From Bacillota bacterium (GTDB taxonomy: Bacteria; Bacillota; DTU025), in assembly GCA_019136685.1 (NCBI GenBank), contig JAGVTS010000065.1, positions 1 through 44,727 of the forward strand: a stretch of 44,727 nucleotides of DNA, read 5' to 3'. Shown piece after piece: positions 36,090 through 44,392 of the stretch. Both the position numbers and the translations under genes were made by a program. Below the pieces are notes generated by a model. It made no database searches. It saw only the letters and a list, made by a program, of their open reading frames with translations, and was not told the DNA's origin. Every line of letters begins with the position of its first letter. Position 1 is the first letter of the stretch.

Positions 36090-36980
36090 ATGCTTAAGCG
36101 TCTTGCAGGTCTGCGCGCCCGGGCGATTGTCGGGTTCGCTCTGGCCCTGGGGTTAGCGGCGGCGATACTCGCCGCGCCTGCCTCTGCTCTGGAACTGCCG
36201 TACCCTCCGAATGCGCGCCTGATGGGGATGGGCTGGACCTTTGTGGGGGTTTTGGATCAGCACGACCCGGGCAGATCCAATCCGGGAGCGTATGGGTATA
36301 ACAGCAACCAGGTCACGCTGAGCCTGGGAGCGGGTTTTGGCGCCGGCCTTGATGCGTTCAATACTGTCTATGCCGGTGTAAGCGACCTCGACCGCGGAGT
36401 GGGGGGCGGGGGACTGGCCCTGGCCTATTGCAAGGCTGAAGAGGGCGAGCCTGATCTGAAGTACGCCGTGTACGGGATAGGTAGGAAGGTGACCGACTGG
36501 TGTTCACTCGGTCTGTCATTGGCATATGCGCAGCAGGCTGACTCGGAGAGGGCAGCTCTGACTACCGATGCAGGCCTTCTGCTGAAGCTCGGATCTTTGT
36601 CCGCTGGGGTGCAGGCATCATCCATAACCACAAGCCTTGTCGGCGGCGGGGTCAAGATGGAGACGGAATTCACCCCCGAGGTATCGATAGGACTGGCCTT
36701 TGCGCCTTCCAAGGCTTTCACCGTGGCCGTCGACGCTCACGGTGTGGTGAGGCACGATGACAGTGCGCAGCCTTGGTACTCCGGCGGCGCCGAGGTGTGG
36801 CTCCGGGACAAGCTGGCGCTCAGGGTAGGGGCATTCGGCTCGTTCGAGGAGGGCGCAGCGGATCTATCTTACACCGGAGGGGTCGGGATCAGGATGGGCA
36901 AGGCCGAGGTCGGGTATGCGCTGGTGTGGAGCGACGGGGGCCTGAGCGCGCAGTGCTTCACGGCCAGCTCGTCCTTTTGA
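36090..36980 (+). CDS. Secreted predicted outer-membrane beta-barrel
   Basis: A 296-residue protein with a signal peptide cleaved near ASA-LE. The mature part has many amphipathic strands rich in Gly, an NPGAYGYNSNQVTLSLGAG segment and a C-terminal ASSSF ending in phenylalanine, like PorV/UPF0164-type barrels. ATG 36090 is chosen because GGAGAGGTGAG is just upstream; the frame is open back into the secretin gene but those codons overlap it. Close spacing to the secretin gene suggests a partner in the same export apparatus. Confidence 0.7.
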   Translation: MLKRLAGLRARAIVGFALALGLAAAILAAPASALELPYPPNARLMGMGWTFVGVLDQHDPGRSNPGAYGYNSNQVTLSLGAGFGAGLDAFNTVYAGVSDLDRGVGGGGLALAYCKAEEGEPDLKYAVYGIGRKVTDWCSLGLSLAYAQQADSERAALTTDAGLLLKLGSLSAGVQASSITTSLVGGGVKMETEFTPEVSIGLAFAPSKAFTVAVDAHGVVRHDDSAQPWYSGGAEVWLRDKLALRVGAFGSFEEGAADLSYTGGVGIRMGKAEVGYALVWSDGGLSAQCFTASSSF

Positions 36981-37003
36981 CCCGGCAGTCAGGGGTGTTG
37001 GCC

Positions 37004-38386
37004 TTGGCCGCGAGCAGGCTCAAGAGTGTGCTGTTTCCCACGGTGATGGCATGGAAGGCGTATGCGGTGGTGATCGTCGCGGCTCTGCTTCCTGCGGCGG
37101 TCATCGCCGCAGCCGGCGTTCCTCTGTTCGGCACGGTGGAGAGGCAGGCGCGGGAGCGTGAACTCCGCTCCGTCTGCCGGCTGCTCGACTTGGAGCTCGC
37201 CGGGAGGTTCGGCTCCATGCGCGCTATCCTGGAGGCGGCGGGCGCTGTCGAACTGCCGGCCGAAGAGCAGGCTCGAGCGCTGCACGCCGTGCTCCAGCCA
37301 GTGGTAGACAGGGTCTGCGCGGCTTATCCGGGGGTGGAGGTCGGCTACTATTCCAGGGCCCTCGGCGTTGAGGTGGCGGCCGGCCGAGGTCTGGATGTGC
37401 GGCCGTTCTTTAGAGTGCGGCCCCCGGAGGATTTCCGGGTGTACCAGACGGGGCGGCCCGAAATCTCCTACGAGAAGGCTAACGGCAAGATGTCGGGGGC
37501 CCACACGACGGCGACGCAAGCCTATCCTCTCTATGACGGAGCTGAGCTCACGGGACATGTGTGGGCCAGTGTGGAAGCGCGGCAACTTGTGCCGAATACT
37601 GTCGCCGCGACAATGAGCGTGTTTGGGGCAGCTGCGGCCAGCGCAGCGGCGTTGCTTGTGGCCGCATGGTGGCTCATGAACGCGCTCGGGGGCTGGGAGC
37701 GAGAGGCGGCGACCAGGCGCACTACGGCGGCGAACCAGCTGGCAGCGGAGGTCGTACATGAGCTGCGAAACCCTATCTCGGTGGCGCGGGGCCTCGCGCA
37801 GCTAGTGATGTCGGAAGATGATGACCTCAGGCGAAGGATGTGGTTGGGCAATCTCGTCAGGCAACTGGATCACATGAACACTATCGCGTCCGACTACCTG
37901 CGTTACGCAAGACCCACTGAGCCGTCGCTACGGAGTATGCCGTTGGGCGAGATTCTGGGCGAGCTGGAGTGCGTGATTCGGTCGGGCCTCGATGCGACTT
38001 GCGTGGACTTCGAGGTATCTCAAAGCTCCGACTCGCTTGAGGTGATGTGCGATCCGGACCAGCTCAACCAGGTGCTAATCAATCTCGTGAGGAACGCGGT
38101 GGAGGCTGCTGCCGGGGAACCTTGCTCTCAGGTACGCGTGCGCGCGAGGCCAAACGGAAGGTATGTGCTGATCGATGTGTGCGACAGCGGGCCCGGGATT
38201 CCCGACGCGGATCTGCCGCGTCTGTTCGAACCCTTCTTCACGACCAAGCCCAAGGGCACGGGCCTCGGGCTTGCCATTTCAAAACGCCTGATAGAGCGGC
38301 AGGGCGGCGCCATATCCGCTCGCAATTCTCCGGGCGGGGTTACATTCACAGTCAGCCTGCCGGCGGGACGCGGCGGGGCCCATTAG
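37004..38386 (+). CDS. Membrane sensor histidine kinase without adjacent regulator
   Basis: A 460-residue kinase. Helices at about 20-42 and 204-225 enclose an extracytoplasmic sensor domain. The cytosolic part has the phosphorylated H252 in VVHELRNPIS, an N box DQLNQVLINLVRNAVEA, a G1 box DVCDSGPGIPD, and LFEPFFTTKPKGTGLGL. This architecture is common in sporulation kinases and in other phosphorelay inputs. TTG 37004 is chosen because AGGGG lies eight bases before it; GTG 36995 is possible. No response regulator is nearby, so its target is unknown. It follows the barrel gene after 23 bases and may sense envelope state. Confidence 0.88.
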   Translation: MAASRLKSVLFPTVMAWKAYAVVIVAALLPAAVIAAAGVPLFGTVERQARERELRSVCRLLDLELAGRFGSMRAILEAAGAVELPAEEQARALHAVLQPVVDRVCAAYPGVEVGYYSRALGVEVAAGRGLDVRPFFRVRPPEDFRVYQTGRPEISYEKANGKMSGAHTTATQAYPLYDGAELTGHVWASVEARQLVPNTVAATMSVFGAAAASAAALLVAAWWLMNALGGWEREAATRRTTAANQLAAEVVHELRNPISVARGLAQLVMSEDDDLRRRMWLGNLVRQLDHMNTIASDYLRYARPTEPSLRSMPLGEILGELECVIRSGLDATCVDFEVSQSSDSLEVMCDPDQLNQVLINLVRNAVEAAAGEPCSQVRVRARPNGRYVLIDVCDSGPGIPDADLPRLFEPFFTTKPKGTGLGLAISKRLIERQGGAISARNSPGGVTFTVSLPAGRGGAH

Positions 38387-38412
38387 CGTCAAGAACGCTT
38401 CGGAAGACGACA

Positions 38413-38443
38413 AAGCCCCGTGGACTTGCGTCCTCCGGGGCTT
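38413..38443. terminator. Bidirectional hairpin between kinase and zinc-ribbon genes
   Basis: AAGCCCCG/CGGGGCTT with an inner GGAC/GTCC. It sits between two convergent genes; the minus side continues with TTTGTCG. Confidence 0.6.
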
Positions 38444-38499
38444 GGATGGCTTAGCTTATCGCATGTTGCTCGCGGCGCTTCGCGCGCCGGCGGCTGCGA

Positions 38500-38790
38500 C
38501 TAGTACTGCCTGCTGGCCCTCTGCGCTGCGAAGCACTCGCTGCAGTAGACCGGCTTGTCGCCGCTGGGCTGGAAGGGAACGTATGCCGGCTTTCCACAAG
38601 ACGAGCAGACTGCTTCGTACATCTGGCGGTTGCCTGAGTTGTTCATGCTCTTGCGGGCCCTACGGCAGTCGGGGCACCTTGACGGCTCGTTCTGGAACCC
38701 ACGCTGCACGTAAAACTCCTGCTCACCGGCGGTAAATACGAAGTCCCTGCCGCAGTCACGGCAATTTAGGGTCTTGTCCTCGTATGCCAA
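38500..38790 (-). CDS. Small protein with two zinc ribbons
   Basis: A 96-residue protein with eight paired cysteines: Cys 10, 13, 39, 42 and Cys 62, 65, 83, 86. The start MAYEDKTLNCRDCGRDFVFT is like that of small zinc-ribbon proteins widespread in Firmicutes and Chloroflexi. TTG 38790 gives the usual N-terminus and has GAGG ten bases upstream; a GTG nine bases earlier leaves only one base after that site. Probably binds nucleic acid or protein; the role is not known. A good promoter with an inverted repeat lies upstream. Confidence 0.78.
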   Translation of the reverse strand: MAYEDKTLNCRDCGRDFVFTAGEQEFYVQRGFQNEPSRCPDCRRARKSMNNSGNRQMYEAVCSSCGKPAYVPFQPSGDKPVYCSECFAAQRASRQY

Positions 38791-38869
38791 CTTGATCACG
38801 CCTCACTTGGTCTGGATAGTCTATTGATCAAGTCAGCATGCTTGGAAATGCGTGCGCTTGAACAACAGC

Positions 38870-38905
38870 CACATATATAATAGAGCATATGTGAACCAAT
38901 TGCAA
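38870..38905 (-). promoter_or_regulatory. Promoter and inverted repeat for the zinc-ribbon gene
   Basis: On the minus strand TTGCAA (38905-38900) and TATTAT (38882-38877) are 17 bases apart. CACATAT (38870-38876) and ATATGTG (38887-38893) form an inverted repeat around the -10 box, a possible operator. Confidence 0.55.
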
Positions 38906-38981
38906 TATGATGGCAGCAAAGACATGCCCGAATTGAAGCTGTTTTTGGCCGCGCAGCAATTGGGCGCAGGCGATTGCGACG

Positions 38982-39734
38982 CTAAGGGTTAACATGTCCC
39001 ACCGGGGCGGCGTAGATTACGAACTCGTCCGTGCCGTCAAGGCCACAGAGCGCATCAGCCGTCTCCTGGTGATACGACCCGATAGCCACAGTGCCAAGGC
39101 CCAGCGCTTCACAGGCTATGTAGAGGTTCTGGCACACGTGCCCTGAGTCCTGAGCCAGCGTCTTGTGGGCGGCCACAGCGTATCTCCATTCGCATCTATA
39201 TGGTATGCAGCTCCAGAAGAACACCACTGCGGCAGTGCCTATGAAGTCCTGGCCGAAGCAGGCCTTGCCTAGCTTCGCGGGGAGATCGGGCGGCGAGGAT
39301 ACGCGGATCAGCCTGTGCTCCAAGGCAAGATACCGGTAGATGCCCGGTTCGAGCCCGTTGACGCGGTTTACGGCCAGATACGTCTCGAAAGCGTGACGCG
39401 ATCCGCCCGACGGCACCGTGCGCATGGTGGCGAACCCATCCCTGACTACCCGCTTGACCCCCTGGGTGGCCCAGAGGAGGAATGAGAGCTCAGCCAGGGT
39501 AATTGGCTCGACTGAGTATTCTCGGCGGCTCCGGCGGCGCTCGATCAGGTCGAATAGGTCTATCTGCCGGGGAGCGACCTCGCGCGGCGATGGAAGATCG
39601 ATGAGCATGGCGTCTGGGGCGTACGCCTTTTGCAGCGGGGGCTGAGGGAGACCCAGGCGTTGGTCGGTGGGCTCCTCCCGCATCCTGGGAAACTTGGACT
39701 TCAACGTGTCGCGCTCACTGGGGAATCTGCTCAT
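38982..39734 (-). CDS. SagB/ThcOx-type nitroreductase-fold dehydrogenase
   Basis: A 250-residue flavoprotein of the nitroreductase superfamily, in the group that includes azoline-forming peptide dehydrogenases and many stand-alone enzymes. Visible marks are LIERRRSRREYS (FMN phosphate binding), LSFLLWATQGVK, TVPSGGSRHAFETYL and the late EALGLGTVAIGSYH. ATG 39734 is chosen because GGAGG lies ten bases upstream; a TTG nine bases earlier is too close to it. No cyclodehydratase or precursor peptide gene is adjacent, so a peptide-modifying role is not supported here. Confidence 0.85.
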   Translation of the reverse strand: MSRFPSERDTLKSKFPRMREEPTDQRLGLPQPPLQKAYAPDAMLIDLPSPREVAPRQIDLFDLIERRRSRREYSVEPITLAELSFLLWATQGVKRVVRDGFATMRTVPSGGSRHAFETYLAVNRVNGLEPGIYRYLALEHRLIRVSSPPDLPAKLGKACFGQDFIGTAAVVFFWSCIPYRCEWRYAVAAHKTLAQDSGHVCQNLYIACEALGLGTVAIGSYHQETADALCGLDGTDEFVIYAAPVGHVNP

Positions 39735-39760
39735 TGTTCTCAAGCCTCCGGCTTACGTTG

Positions 39761-39789
39761 TTGATTTCGCCTCACTGCTATGGTAACAT
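39761..39789 (+). promoter_or_regulatory. Probable tadA promoter
   Basis: TTGATT (39761-39766) and TAACAT (39784-39789), 17 bases apart, 22 bases before the chosen start. The same TAACAT -10 box is used before tRNA-Ala. Confidence 0.5.
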
Positions 39790-39811
39790 ATCTCCGGGCA
39801 AGGGTGTGCGC

Positions 39812-40279
39812 TTGAAAATGAACGTGCAGCTAGAGCTGGATAGAAGCTTCATGCGCGAAGCAATTGCCGAGGCGCGAAAGGCCGCCTGCGCCGGGGAGGC
39901 GCCGGTGGGCGCGGTGATTGCTGTGGGTGGCGAGATTATCGCCCGGGCGCACAACCTGAAGGAGTCGCTAGGCGACCCCACGGCACACGCCGAGGTCTTG
40001 GCCATACGGGAGGCTGCGCGCTTCTTGGGCGCATGGAGGCTCACGGGTGCAACCCTGTATGTTACGCTCGAGCCGTGTCCGATGTGCGCAGGCGCGATAG
40101 TGCACGCACGGATGGAGCGACTGGTGTATGGAGCGTACGACCCTAAGGCCGGAGCGGCCGGCACACTTTTCGATATACCGCGCGACATGCGGCTCAACCA
40201 TTGGGTGTCGGTAACCGGCGGAGTGTTGGCTGAAGAGTGCGCCGCGATGCTTGCAGAGTTTTTCGCCGACAGGCGTTGA
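39812..40279 (+). CDS. tadA: tRNA-specific adenosine deaminase
   Basis: TadA converts A34 to inosine in tRNA-Arg(ACG), which this window also encodes. The 155-residue protein has the zinc-dependent deaminase motifs: H59 and E61 in TAHAEV, and C89 and C92 in EPCPMC. TTG 39812 has AAGGGTG seven bases upstream; ATG 39818 is an alternative. The frame is open further upstream but would overlap the promoter. The tadA, SRP RNA, dnaX order matches B. subtilis. Confidence 0.95.
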   Translation: MKMNVQLELDRSFMREAIAEARKAACAGEAPVGAVIAVGGEIIARAHNLKESLGDPTAHAEVLAIREAARFLGAWRLTGATLYVTLEPCPMCAGAIVHARMERLVYGAYDPKAGAAGTLFDIPRDMRLNHWVSVTGGVLAEECAAMLAEFFADRR

Positions 40280-40304
40280 GTAGGTATTTAGGGCTTGTTC
40301 TTGC

Positions 40305-40394
40305 GGAGAGATGGCTGAGTGGTCAAAAGCGCTCGCCTCGAAAGCGAGTGGGCGGGCAACCGCCCCGTGAGTTCGAATCTCACTCTCTCCGCCA
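40305..40394 (+). tRNA. tRNA-Ser (anticodon CGA)
   Basis: A 90-base class II tRNA. Stem CTCGC/GCGAG holds loop CTCGAAA, anticodon CGA, reading UCG. Long variable arm and encoded CCA are present. Confidence 0.95.
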
Positions 40395-40452
40395 CTAACT
40401 TCATACAGATTGCCTTTTCCGGATGGAGGCGTACTTCGGGCATCCGGGCCGC

Positions 40453-40546
40453 GGAGAGGTGGCTGAGTTGGTCTAAGGCGCTCGCCTGGAGAGCGAGTAG
40501 GCAGATGACCTCTGCCTCGTGGGTTCGAATCCCACCCTCTCCGCCA
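40453..40546 (+). tRNA. tRNA-Ser (anticodon GGA)
   Basis: A 94-base class II tRNA. Stem CTCGC/GCGAG holds loop CTGGAGA, anticodon GGA, reading UCC and UCU. Long variable arm and encoded CCA are present. UCC is also the specifier in the serS T-box, so this is the tRNA expected to bind that leader. Confidence 0.95.
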
Positions 40547-40564
40547 TTTTGATGGGGAGATAGC

Positions 40565-40810
40565 GGTGCCCTGTACCCGCAATCCGCTACAGCGGGATTG
40601 AACTCCCGCCCCAGGCCTGTCTTCTTTGGGGCCTGCCCGGCGCAAGCAGCGTCGATGGCTGGGTCCTGCGCAACGAGGCTTTGTGAACCCCGTCAGGACC
40701 GGAAGGTAGCAGCGGTAAGCAAACCACCTTGTGTGCCGCGGGGTTGCCTGGTCGGAGCCGGCTACGCCGGTAACGCCTGGAGGAGCATGTCAAAGGCGGG
40801 TGCACGGCCT
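40565..40810 (+). ncRNA. ffs: Signal recognition particle RNA, large bacterial type
   Basis: The core S domain is clear: GTCAGGACCGGAAGGTAGCAG at 40691-40711 (the Ffh-binding GGAA loop and symmetric loop), with flanking helices pairing GTGAACCCC with GGGGTTGCCTGG. The 5' part (GTGCCCTGTACCCGC) pairs with the 3' end (GGCGGGTGCACGGC), giving an Alu-type domain as in Firmicutes SRP RNA. The ends are estimated from this pairing. It guides secreted and membrane proteins to the translocon. Confidence 0.92.
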
Positions 40811-40821
40811 CTAGAGTAGAG

Positions 40822-40849
40822 GGGATGGTCTGCGTGGGCCATCCCTTTT
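40822..40849 (+). terminator. Terminator of SRP RNA
   Basis: GGGATGGTC (40822-40830) pairs with GGCCATCCC (40837-40845) over nine pairs with one G-U, followed by TTTT. Confidence 0.85.
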
Positions 40850-41025
40850 CGATATGACCCCCGAGGTGCCCCATGTTGGATCGGGCTTTGGAGGACAAAC
40901 CGCGCGGCTGGGCGAATATCTGTACGGTGTGTGCTCACGCGGCGTAGTTCGACAAGGGGAATCCGCCTGCGTCGCACTTCGGGCGAGTTAGGTGTCCCGG
41001 AAGGGACGTCCTTGGAGGGATCGCG

Positions 41026-42726
41026 GTGACTTATGTCTCGCTATACCGGCGGTGGCGCCCTCAGAATTTCGATGATATCGTTGGGCAGGCGCATGTTGTC
41101 AGGACCTTGAAGAACGCCATAACAACCGGGCGGATCACCCACGCGTACCTCTTTGCCGGGCCGCGCGGAACGGGCAAGACGTCTACTGCCCGGGTGCTTG
41201 CCAAGGCGCTCAACTGTGCTCTGGGCCCGACCCCGGACCCGTGCGAGAAGTGCGTATCATGCGTCGGGATTCGCGAGGGTACCGCCATGGATGTCATCGA
41301 GGTGGACGCGGCCTCGAACCGTGGGATAGACGAGATCAGAGACCTTCGGGAGAAGGTCATGTACGCCCCCACACAGGGCCGGTACAAAGTCTATATAATA
41401 GATGAAGCGCACATGCTCACTCCGCAGGCCTTTAATGCACTCCTGAAAACGCTCGAAGAACCCCCGCAACATGCAGTATTCGTGTTGGCTACGACGCAGC
41501 CGGAGAGCATCATCCCCACGATTCAGTCGCGCTGCCAGCGTTTCGATTTCAACCGCCTCACCGTGTCGGACCTGGCCGCTCACGTCGCCCGCGTGGCCCA
41601 GGCGCAATCTATATCGATCAATGCCGATGCCGCCCGTCTGATTGCCAGGCGCGCCGACGGGAGCGCCCGTGACGCTTTGGGCCTTCTGGAACAGGCTTCC
41701 GCCTGGTCGGCCCAGGTCACGGTGGAGTCAGTACTTGAGCTTCTGGGCGTGTCCGATTTCGATCTGCTGAGAAGGTTTGCGACCGCCATCGCTGATGATC
41801 AGCCCGGGCAAGCATTTCAGATCATACAGGAAGCCGTTGAGAACGGCGCCGACATGCGCCAGTTCCTGCAGGACTTGATCGGGCACTTTCGCAACATGCT
41901 AGTAGCGAAGGAGTGCCCTGGCCGCCCTGAACTGGTTGATACCCCGGAAGCGGCCTATTCGGCCCTTGAGCGGCAAGCGGCCAATTTCACCCGTGATCGT
42001 CTGGTTCAGATTCTCGGAGCGCTCAGCGAAGGAGAGGCGCAGCTCAGGCGCTCCTTCAACCCGCGACTGGCCCTAGAGATCACAGTGGCAGGGCTCTATG
42101 CGCCGCCTGTGGCGCCGGCACAGACGCCGAGACCTGCACGGGCTCAGGATCCGCCTCCGACCGGGGCGCCGACTCGGGCGCCCAGGGCGGCTGCGCAGCC
42201 GGAGACTGCGACGGCCAAGGCCGGATCCCGGTCGGCCCGACCGGCCCGGCCAGCCGAGCCCTCGACGCCTTCCCCGCCTTCGTCCGGCCCAGCCGATAGC
42301 CGGGACGGGGCTGATGACGGCAGCCAGGGCGACGGTCGATTTTCGGGTATCACCGAACCCCAGTGGCAGCAGGCGCTGGCGCGGGTCAAACAGGTCAATG
42401 TGATACTGGATGCACTACTAAAGGAGACTAGTTCTGTAGTGGTCGAAGGCGACTCGGTGCGGATCATGTTCGACCCCGCATGGGCGCTCCATGCACAGAA
42501 GGTCGCGGAGCCGGAGAACTTGCGACTCATAGCCCAAGCCCTGGGCGAGATTCTGGGCCGCGCGGTGCGGTGCCAGTCAGGCGCCGGGCCCAGTCAATCG
42601 CGGTCAGAGCCGCCGTCGACTACCGGGAAATCCGGGTCAGTCGGCTCCGACTATGCGGACATGCCCGAGGTTCGGGCGGCCATTGAGCTCTTTGACCCGA
42701 GGGAGATCAAGACCATCACTGATTGA
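41026..42726 (+). CDS. dnaX: DNA polymerase III subunits gamma/tau
   Basis: DnaX is the clamp-loader ATPase of the replisome. The 566-residue protein has Walker A GPRGTGKTS at 45-53, zinc cysteines 64, 73, 76 and 79, and Walker B IIDEAH at 124-129. A Pro/Ala-rich linker (about 370-435) leads to a C-terminal domain typical of tau. GTG 41026 is preceded by GGAGG at 41014-41018. No A-rich slippery run is visible, so there is no sign of a programmed frameshift making gamma. ebfC follows at once. Confidence 0.95.
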   Translation: MTYVSLYRRWRPQNFDDIVGQAHVVRTLKNAITTGRITHAYLFAGPRGTGKTSTARVLAKALNCALGPTPDPCEKCVSCVGIREGTAMDVIEVDAASNRGIDEIRDLREKVMYAPTQGRYKVYIIDEAHMLTPQAFNALLKTLEEPPQHAVFVLATTQPESIIPTIQSRCQRFDFNRLTVSDLAAHVARVAQAQSISINADAARLIARRADGSARDALGLLEQASAWSAQVTVESVLELLGVSDFDLLRRFATAIADDQPGQAFQIIQEAVENGADMRQFLQDLIGHFRNMLVAKECPGRPELVDTPEAAYSALERQAANFTRDRLVQILGALSEGEAQLRRSFNPRLALEITVAGLYAPPVAPAQTPRPARAQDPPPTGAPTRAPRAAAQPETATAKAGSRSARPARPAEPSTPSPPSSGPADSRDGADDGSQGDGRFSGITEPQWQQALARVKQVNVILDALLKETSSVVVEGDSVRIMFDPAWALHAQKVAEPENLRLIAQALGEILGRAVRCQSGAGPSQSRSEPPSTTGKSGSVGSDYADMPEVRAAIELFDPREIKTITD

Positions 42727-42746
42727 TATGGCGAGGAGGGTCCGGA

Positions 42747-43064
42747 ATGGGCGGCAACATGCAGAAGATGATGAAGCAGATCCAGAAGATGCAGGCGGAG
42801 ATGGATCGTGTTCAGCAGGAACTGGCGGATGATCGGATCGAGGGAACCGCAGGCGGCGGCGTGGTGCGGGCGGTTGTTAACGGGCACCAGGAGTTCATCG
42901 AGATTCACATAGATCCGACTGCGGTGGACCCTGAGGATGTGGAGATGCTGGAAGATCTAGTTCTCGCTGCGTGCGGTGAGGCCGTGCGTAAGTCGAAGCA
43001 GGCGGCCGAGGCCAAGATGGCCAAGGTGACCGGTAACGTGTCCATTCCAGGGCTCAAGTTCTAG
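42747..43064 (+). CDS. ebfC: Nucleoid-associated protein, YbaB/EbfC family
   Basis: A 105-residue DNA-binding protein with the family N-terminus MGGNMQKMMKQIQKMQAEM and the core GTAGGGVVRAVVNGHQE. It is encoded between dnaX and recR in most bacteria and probably works with RecR or in nucleoid organisation. ATG 42747 has GAGGAGGG at 42733-42740; an upstream in-frame TTG would put that site inside the gene. Confidence 0.93.
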   Translation: MGGNMQKMMKQIQKMQAEMDRVQQELADDRIEGTAGGGVVRAVVNGHQEFIEIHIDPTAVDPEDVEMLEDLVLAACGEAVRKSKQAAEAKMAKVTGNVSIPGLKF

Positions 43065-43155
43065 ATTGCGACGGCCAGAAGACGGGTGGGGGAAGCGTTC
43101 ATGGTTTCCCAGGGCGCTGCGCTTTGCGCCCCCACGCCTCGGGGGGTGAACCGAG

Positions 43156-43755
43156 ATGCTGTTCTATGCAGAGCCTGTAGGGAGGCTCATAGACGAGCTT
43201 CGCAAGCTGCCGGGGATCGGTGTCAAGACTGCGCAGAGACTGGCGTTCCATGTGCTCTCAATGCCCGCGGAGGAAGTGCGCAAGCTTTCCGAAGCCCTCA
43301 TTGATGCCAAGGACAAGGTCAGATGGTGTTCGGTGTGCGGGAATATCACCGATGTAGACCCCTGCGGGTACTGTGCCGACGCCTCTCGCGATAGGTCTAC
43401 CATATGTGTAGTAGAGCGGCCGGAGGATGTAATCGCCATGGAGCGCACGAGGGAGTTCCGCGGAGTCTATCATGTGCTCGGCGGCGCCATCTCGCCCATG
43501 GAGGGGATCGGGCCCGGCGACATTAGGCTCAGGGAGCTGCTGGACCGGGTGAAATCGGGCGAGGTCAGCGAGGTCATTATCGCAACGGATCCGAACATCG
43601 AGGGCGAGGCGACTGCGATATACATTTCGAAACTCCTCAAGCCCTTGGATACCCGAGTCACTCGCATCGCTCACGGGCTGCCCGTAGGGGGCGACCTGGA
43701 ATACGCCGACGAAGTGACCCTGGCGCGCGCTCTGGAGGGCCGTCACCGCATGTGA
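43156..43755 (+). CDS. recR: Recombination mediator protein RecR
   Basis: RecR, with RecO and RecF, loads RecA on gapped DNA. The 199-residue protein has the helix-hairpin-helix [14 protein letters not shown] at 18-31, a C4 zinc finger (Cys 58, 61, 70, 73) and a Toprim domain from about 80 to 175 with [12 protein letters not shown] and [26 protein letters not shown] precedes the ATG. Order dnaX-ebfC-recR is conserved. Confidence 0.96.
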   Translation: MLFYAEPVGRLIDELRKLPGIGVKTAQRLAFHVLSMPAEEVRKLSEALIDAKDKVRWCSVCGNITDVDPCGYCADASRDRSTICVVERPEDVIAMERTREFRGVYHVLGGAISPMEGIGPGDIRLRELLDRVKSGEVSEVIIATDPNIEGEATAIYISKLLKPLDTRVTRIAHGLPVGGDLEYADEVTLARALEGRHRM

Positions 43756-43875
43756 ACGCGTGGAGCGGGCCGCGGCAGAAGCCCCGATTTCGTGGATATG
43801 AGACATGTTGCTCGGGCATAATCTCAATCTGGGAAGGTCCGCTCACATGTTTCTTCGGGAAATGGGGGACGCGGC

Positions 43876-44196
43876 TTGAACGCAAGGGCGATCTACCGGA
43901 AGCTTTCGCAGACGTTACGCCGGACGGCTCTGGTTCCGGACGCTGCCGGGGCGCGGGAACCCTCGGAGGAGATGCGCCTTAGGGCGGAGATCCGTGTGGT
44001 GTGCGCGCAGATGGAGCAGGCTGACACGGTGTTCAACAACGTGACTGATCCCGACTTGATAGACGCGTCGGTGTTCACAATGCGCGCATGCGAACGCAAG
44101 CTTGGATACCTGGTCAAGCAGGCGAAAGCGCAGCGTGCGGCGATGATGCTGGAAGCTCATGACACGAGGTGTAATCAGGCGCTGAAAATGCCGTAA
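43876..44196 (+). CDS. yaaL: YaaL-family (DUF2508) protein
   Basis: A 106-residue, mostly helical protein of unknown function. The pattern of a helical pair with MRLRAEIRVVCAQMEQADTV and DPDLIDASVFTMRACERKL matches YaaL proteins, which follow recR in Bacillus and many Firmicutes. The start is TTG 43876 after a GGGGG tract. bofA, next in Bacillus, is missing and the rRNA promoter begins seven bases after the stop. Confidence 0.85.
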   Translation: MNARAIYRKLSQTLRRTALVPDAAGAREPSEEMRLRAEIRVVCAQMEQADTVFNNVTDPDLIDASVFTMRACERKLGYLVKQAKAQRAAMMLEAHDTRCNQALKMP

Positions 44197-44203
44197 ATTG
44201 TCG

Positions 44204-44232
44204 TTGACAGGCCTTCGAGGCGGTGCTAAGAT
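44204..44232 (+). promoter_or_regulatory. rRNA operon promoter
   Basis: A perfect TTGACA (44204-44209) and TAAGAT (44227-44232), 17 bases apart. The leader that follows has GC-rich hairpins and a TTGAAAACCAAACAG element typical of Firmicutes rRNA leaders and spacers. Confidence 0.8.
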
Positions 44233-44392
44233 AGCAACTGTCGCCCCCCGAGAGGGCGGCGACGAGAAGCGGCCCTCGGGCCGCGGATGTTCCTTGAAAA
44301 CCAAACAGCGTGGAGCCTAGAAGTCAATCGCAAGAGTTTTGTGAAGCGGGCGACTGATTAAGTAAAGAGCGCGATCTACCTTTAAGGAAGTC
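44233..44392 (+). other. rRNA leader and atypical sequence replacing the 16S 5' end
   Basis: Two GC-rich hairpins (near 44240-44265 and 44269-44285) are followed by TTCCTTGAAAACCAAACAG. From AGAGTTTTG at 44333 the sequence should continue as the 16S 5' end but does not: GATCCTGGCTCAG and GAACGCTGGCGGC are absent. The 60 bases before 44393 are not recognisable as 16S. Confidence 0.65.

Noticed and set aside
38982..39734. Azole-modified peptide cluster around the SagB-type enzyme
   Set aside because: No cyclodehydratase, precursor peptide or exporter is next to it; neighbours are tadA and a zinc-ribbon gene.
41026..42726. Programmed frameshift in dnaX to make the gamma form
   Set aside because: No run of A residues or other slippery site was seen in the linker region.
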